A DNA stretch of 49,242 bases from an uncultured bacterium (GTDB taxonomy: Bacteria; Cyanobacteriota; Vampirovibrionia; Gastranaerophilales; Gastranaerophilaceae), in contig CABRZP010000014.1 in the NCBI GenBank assembly GCA_902475545.1, positions 1-49,242 on the forward strand. Reading direction: 5' to 3'. Numbering within the stretch: the first letter of the stretch is position 1; each line of letters begins with the position of its first letter. A model generated the notes under the pieces. That model was given only the letters and a program-made list of their open reading frames with translations. It ran no database searches and had not been told where the DNA came from. Positions 49,121 through 49,242 of this stretch are shown in pieces. The position numbers and the translations under genes were made by a program.

Positions 49121-49242
49121 GAGTCATCAGGGGCATAGCCCCCGAACCCCTCAGAACAAATCACTCACACCAACCCTCTCCTATTTTGAGAGGGAGACAG
49201 TGTTGTTGAGCTTTGCGAAACTTACACTGGCGGGTGAGGGTT
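49121..49242. repeat. GC-rich structured element, probable dispersed repeat running off the edge
   Basis: No coding frame is supported after bioA. This segment is much richer in G+C than its surroundings and holds nested inverted repeats: GGGG/CCCC around 49130-49150, CCCTCTC/GAGAGGG (49174-49180 with 49188-49194), CAGTGT/ACACTG (49198-49203 with 49224-49229), and an outer AACCCTC/GAGGGTT pair (49172-49178 with 49236-49242). Such layered hairpins suggest a mobile or amplified repeat; its right end is cut by the window. Confidence 0.5.

Noticed and set aside
1..49242. CRISPR arrays, tRNA or rRNA genes, transposases and prophage genes
   Set aside because: No direct-repeat/spacer pattern, cloverleaf, rRNA core sequence or mobile-element protein was seen by eye on either strand.

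Overview
The window reads as chromosomal DNA of a low-GC, Gram-negative, fermentative bacterium. Outer-membrane genes (lpxK, an MCE/MlaD protein, a two-partner-secretion Omp85 pore, an OmpH/Skp chaperone), flagellar-type export genes (fliE, fliF, fliH, flhA), a trimeric [FeFe] hydrogenase and an AT-rich sequence together suggest a gut member of Candidatus Gastranaerophilales (Vampirovibrionia, formerly Melainabacteria). That placement is inferred from gene content, not from a marker phylogeny. No rRNA, tRNA, CRISPR array, transposase or prophage was seen.

Layout. 0-4.2 kb: a GNAT-like protein, ilvC, a YhaM-like HD nuclease and a Lys-rich protein. 4.2-8.7 kb: minus-strand rplJ-rplL behind a structured leader, followed by a small membrane-anchored protein that repeats the L7/L12 C-terminal domain; then a small membrane protein, a phosphoesterase, rqcP, a small unknown protein and rplU-rpmA. 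8.8-14.8 kb: a tightly packed murF-mraY-murD-ftsW-murG operon. 14.8-23.9 kb: a soluble PAS histidine kinase, an orphan Eco57I-like adenine methyltransferase with a possible operator, a GT39-type glycosyltransferase, small secreted proteins, a putative HExxH protease, a PadR regulator and a DUF512 protein. 23.9-30.1 kb: yidD and the operon fliE-fliF-(FliG-like)-fliH-flhA. 30.3-35.2 kb: dCMP deaminase with a standalone, catalytically altered PurH C-domain, then a block of unrecognised, coiled-coil or low-complexity proteins without Sec signals. 35.4-39.8 kb: MCE protein, lpxK, nth and a divergent guanidino-modifying-enzyme (agmatine/peptidyl-arginine deiminase-like) protein. 39.9-44.1 kb: hydC-hydB-hydA. 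44.1-49.2 kb: OmpH/Skp, the TpsB-like pore, bioD-bioA and a structured GC-rich repeat at the window edge.

How it fits together: peptidoglycan precursor synthesis, lipid A synthesis and envelope biogenesis dominate, next to fermentative H2 metabolism and a partial flagellar-type export locus. The most notable signals are (1) a recurring promoter layout in which a -10 hexamer lies exactly 6 nt before an ATG that has no Shine-Dalgarno, at six genes, implying widespread leaderless mRNAs; (2) the membrane-anchored L7/L12-CTD paralog behind its own terminator; (3) the flagellar-type export operon near candidate non-Sec substrates; (4) the degenerate PurH-like and deiminase-like proteins; and (5) a REP-like inverted pair between hydB and hydA.
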